Below are positions 22,994 to 23,825 of a stretch of 23,825 bases of DNA, piece by piece. The translations under genes and the position numbers were made by a program. The DNA comes from Gemmatimonadota bacterium (GTDB taxonomy: Bacteria > Gemmatimonadota > Gemmatimonadetes > Gemmatimonadales > GWC2-71-9), in assembly GCA_003220955.1 (NCBI GenBank), contig QHTW01000049.1, forward strand, positions 17,974 through 41,798, in the 5' to 3' direction. Numbering within the stretch: the first letter of the stretch is position 1; the number at the start of each line of letters is the position of its first letter. The notes below the pieces were generated by a model, which saw only the letters and a program-made list of their open reading frames with translations, was not told where the DNA came from and did no database searches.

Positions 22994-23191
22994 ATGAGCA
23001 GCAAGAATGTGGGTTGGCGCGACGCCGGCCTTCGCGGCTTCATGGGTGGCCTGATGCTCCTGGCCTCGGCATCGCTCCAGGACCGGCCGCTCGTTGCGCT
23101 GGGCGTCGGCTTCATCGGGTTGATCTTCATCAGCACGGCCCTGTTCCGGATGTGCCCGTTATACACCGTGCTCCGGATCAGCAGCTGCTGA
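22994..23191 (+). CDS. DUF2892-like small membrane protein
   Basis: The 65-residue product has two membrane helices in a hairpin (about 12-28 and 35-51) and ends FRMCPLYTVLRISSC, matching the DUF2892 pattern in which an inner-membrane hairpin precedes a CPLYxxLGIxT motif. Related domains occur next to rhodanese domains (YgaP), which suggests sulfur or thiol chemistry, but no function is established. The ATG at 22994 is chosen because GGAG lies about 8 nt upstream and the family starts there; a longer frame from 22910 adds unrelated residues. It is convergent with the AhpD-like gene 35 nt away. Confidence 0.78.
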   Translation: MSSKNVGWRDAGLRGFMGGLMLLASASLQDRPLVALGVGFIGLIFISTALFRMCPLYTVLRISSC

Positions 23192-23226
23192 ATCACCAAG
23201 TCAATCGCGCGTGGCGAGGGGCTACT

Positions 23227-23796
23227 CTACATCGCACGCCCCACGCCCAGCGCGTCCGCCACACGATTGATGTAGTTGAACCACGCGGTAATCAGCGTGA
23301 TCTGCAGAATGCCCCGATCGTCGAATCCCACGCGCCGCAATGTTTCGTGATGGGCCGGCGTGATCCGTGTCGCGTCTCGCGTCACCTGCACTACGTAGTC
23401 CAGCATGACGCGGTCCTGCTCCGAGATCGGTGCCTTCGTGTAGTCGTTCTCGAGGGCGGCGATCAGCGTATCATCCAATGTGATCCGACGCAGAAACTCT
23501 GCGTGGGATTCGATTCAGTAGCGACACCGGTTCGTGACCGACACAATGGTCGTGATCATCTCATGCTGGCGGCGCGAGAGCGGCAATTCATCCGACATGA
23601 GCGACCCGAACGTGGCAAACGCGTGATACAGCGCGTCGGGGATGAGACTGTGGGAGGCCACGATTCCCGACGTCCCGTCCGGCGTCGGGTGAACGGGGGT
23701 CGCGTATTCCTTCGGATAAAGCGCCTTTTGGGCTTCTACCGCCCGGCGCAGCTTCTCATCCGCTTCGGTGAGCGGAACGGTGCGAATCCACGTCAT
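23227..23796 (-). CDS. AhpD-like peroxidase-related selenoprotein (in-frame UGA as Sec94)
   Basis: Read through one in-frame TGA (23517-23515), the gene encodes 189 residues of the carboxymuconolactone decarboxylase/AhpD superfamily, most like the 'peroxidase-related enzyme' group. Seen are MTWIRTVPLTEAD at the N-terminus, ASHSLIPDALYHAF, LPLSRRQHEMITTIVS before the active site, and QITLITAWFNYINRVADALGVG at the end. The active-site box reads N-R-C91-R-Y-[TGA94]-I-E-S-H98, where relatives have CxYCxxSH. The UGA replaces exactly the second cysteine, and coding similarity continues at once after it in the same frame. A hairpin with SECIS geometry follows (23509-23483). Sec here should strengthen peroxide reduction using the CxxU pair. 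A simple nonsense mutation or sequencing error is the alternative. Gene callers would split it at 23515 and restart at TTG 23478. Confidence 0.8.
23483..23509 (-). promoter_or_regulatory. Candidate bacterial SECIS element
   Basis: In the mRNA, ATCC (23509-23506) pairs with GGAT (23486-23483), and ACGCAGA (23504-23498) pairs with TCTGCGT (23494-23488) across one C-C mismatch. The apical loop is GTT (23497-23495). There are 17 nt between the UGA and the loop; the E. coli fdhF element has 18 before its GGU loop. A G at the start of the loop is the recognised sequence requirement for SelB binding. Confidence 0.65.
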
Positions 23797-23825
23797 CAGA
23801 TCCTACTGGTTCGAGAGTACGTGAG

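Noticed and set aside
23227..23478. A separate 83-residue gene starting at TTG 23478
   Set aside because: It is in the same frame as the upstream part and encodes the second half of one AhpD-like fold, so it is better read as continuation through UGA.

Overview
The window is GC-rich and gene-dense, with no rRNA, tRNA, insertion sequence, phage or CRISPR array that I could find. It reads as chromosome from a free-living soil or sediment bacterium. The gene set points to Gemmatimonadota or a near relative: CxxCH cytochromes, a DUF1800/DUF1501 pair, AcnA-type aconitase, a lipoprotein subtilase, NTF2-like proteins, and TAnnnT promoter boxes very close to start codons. This assignment is inference from gene content and style, made without a database search. 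No gene-free stretch exceeds about 230 bases.

Layout. Positions 1-1738 (minus) hold a coupled pair of c-type cytochromes, a diheme lipoprotein followed by a multiheme lipoprotein cut by the window edge. Divergent from them at 1780 is a Rieske-flavoprotein fusion, then a secreted S8 peptidase ending at a bidirectional terminator. Next come an EamA permease (minus) and a divergent Cys-less ArsC/YffB-like protein overlapping a serine beta-lactamase-like hydrolase. A LytS-type kinase and its response regulator (minus) follow, then a divergent tandem NTF2-like secreted protein and an ABC exporter (minus). A translationally coupled DUF1800/DUF1501 pair, the latter with a Tat signal, precedes a HAD phosphatase and an HtrA-like protease (both minus). 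A soluble GAF-PAS histidine kinase (plus) and a small membrane protein (minus) follow. A block of 7-nt repeats lies in the next divergent promoter region. It is followed by a tightly overlapping GNAT - membrane-anchored protein - aconitase operon, then thioredoxin 2 (minus), a DUF2892 protein and an AhpD-like peroxidase gene (minus).

The standout is the last gene (23227-23796, minus). A single in-frame UGA splits an otherwise intact AhpD/peroxidase-related protein. It falls exactly where the second Cys of the active-site CxxC belongs, giving CRY-U. The mRNA just after the UGA can fold a hairpin whose G-starting apical loop lies 17 nt downstream, matching the known geometry of bacterial SECIS elements. 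I interpret it as a selenoprotein that standard gene callers would split in two.

Other points worth a second look are recurrent promoter boxes 6-10 nt upstream of start codons (probable leaderless mRNAs), two palindromic -10 boxes serving divergent genes, a response regulator joining a LytTR-partner-style pair to an OmpR-type output domain, an ArsC fold lacking its cysteine, and three convergent gene pairs whose TAG stops share one CTAG.
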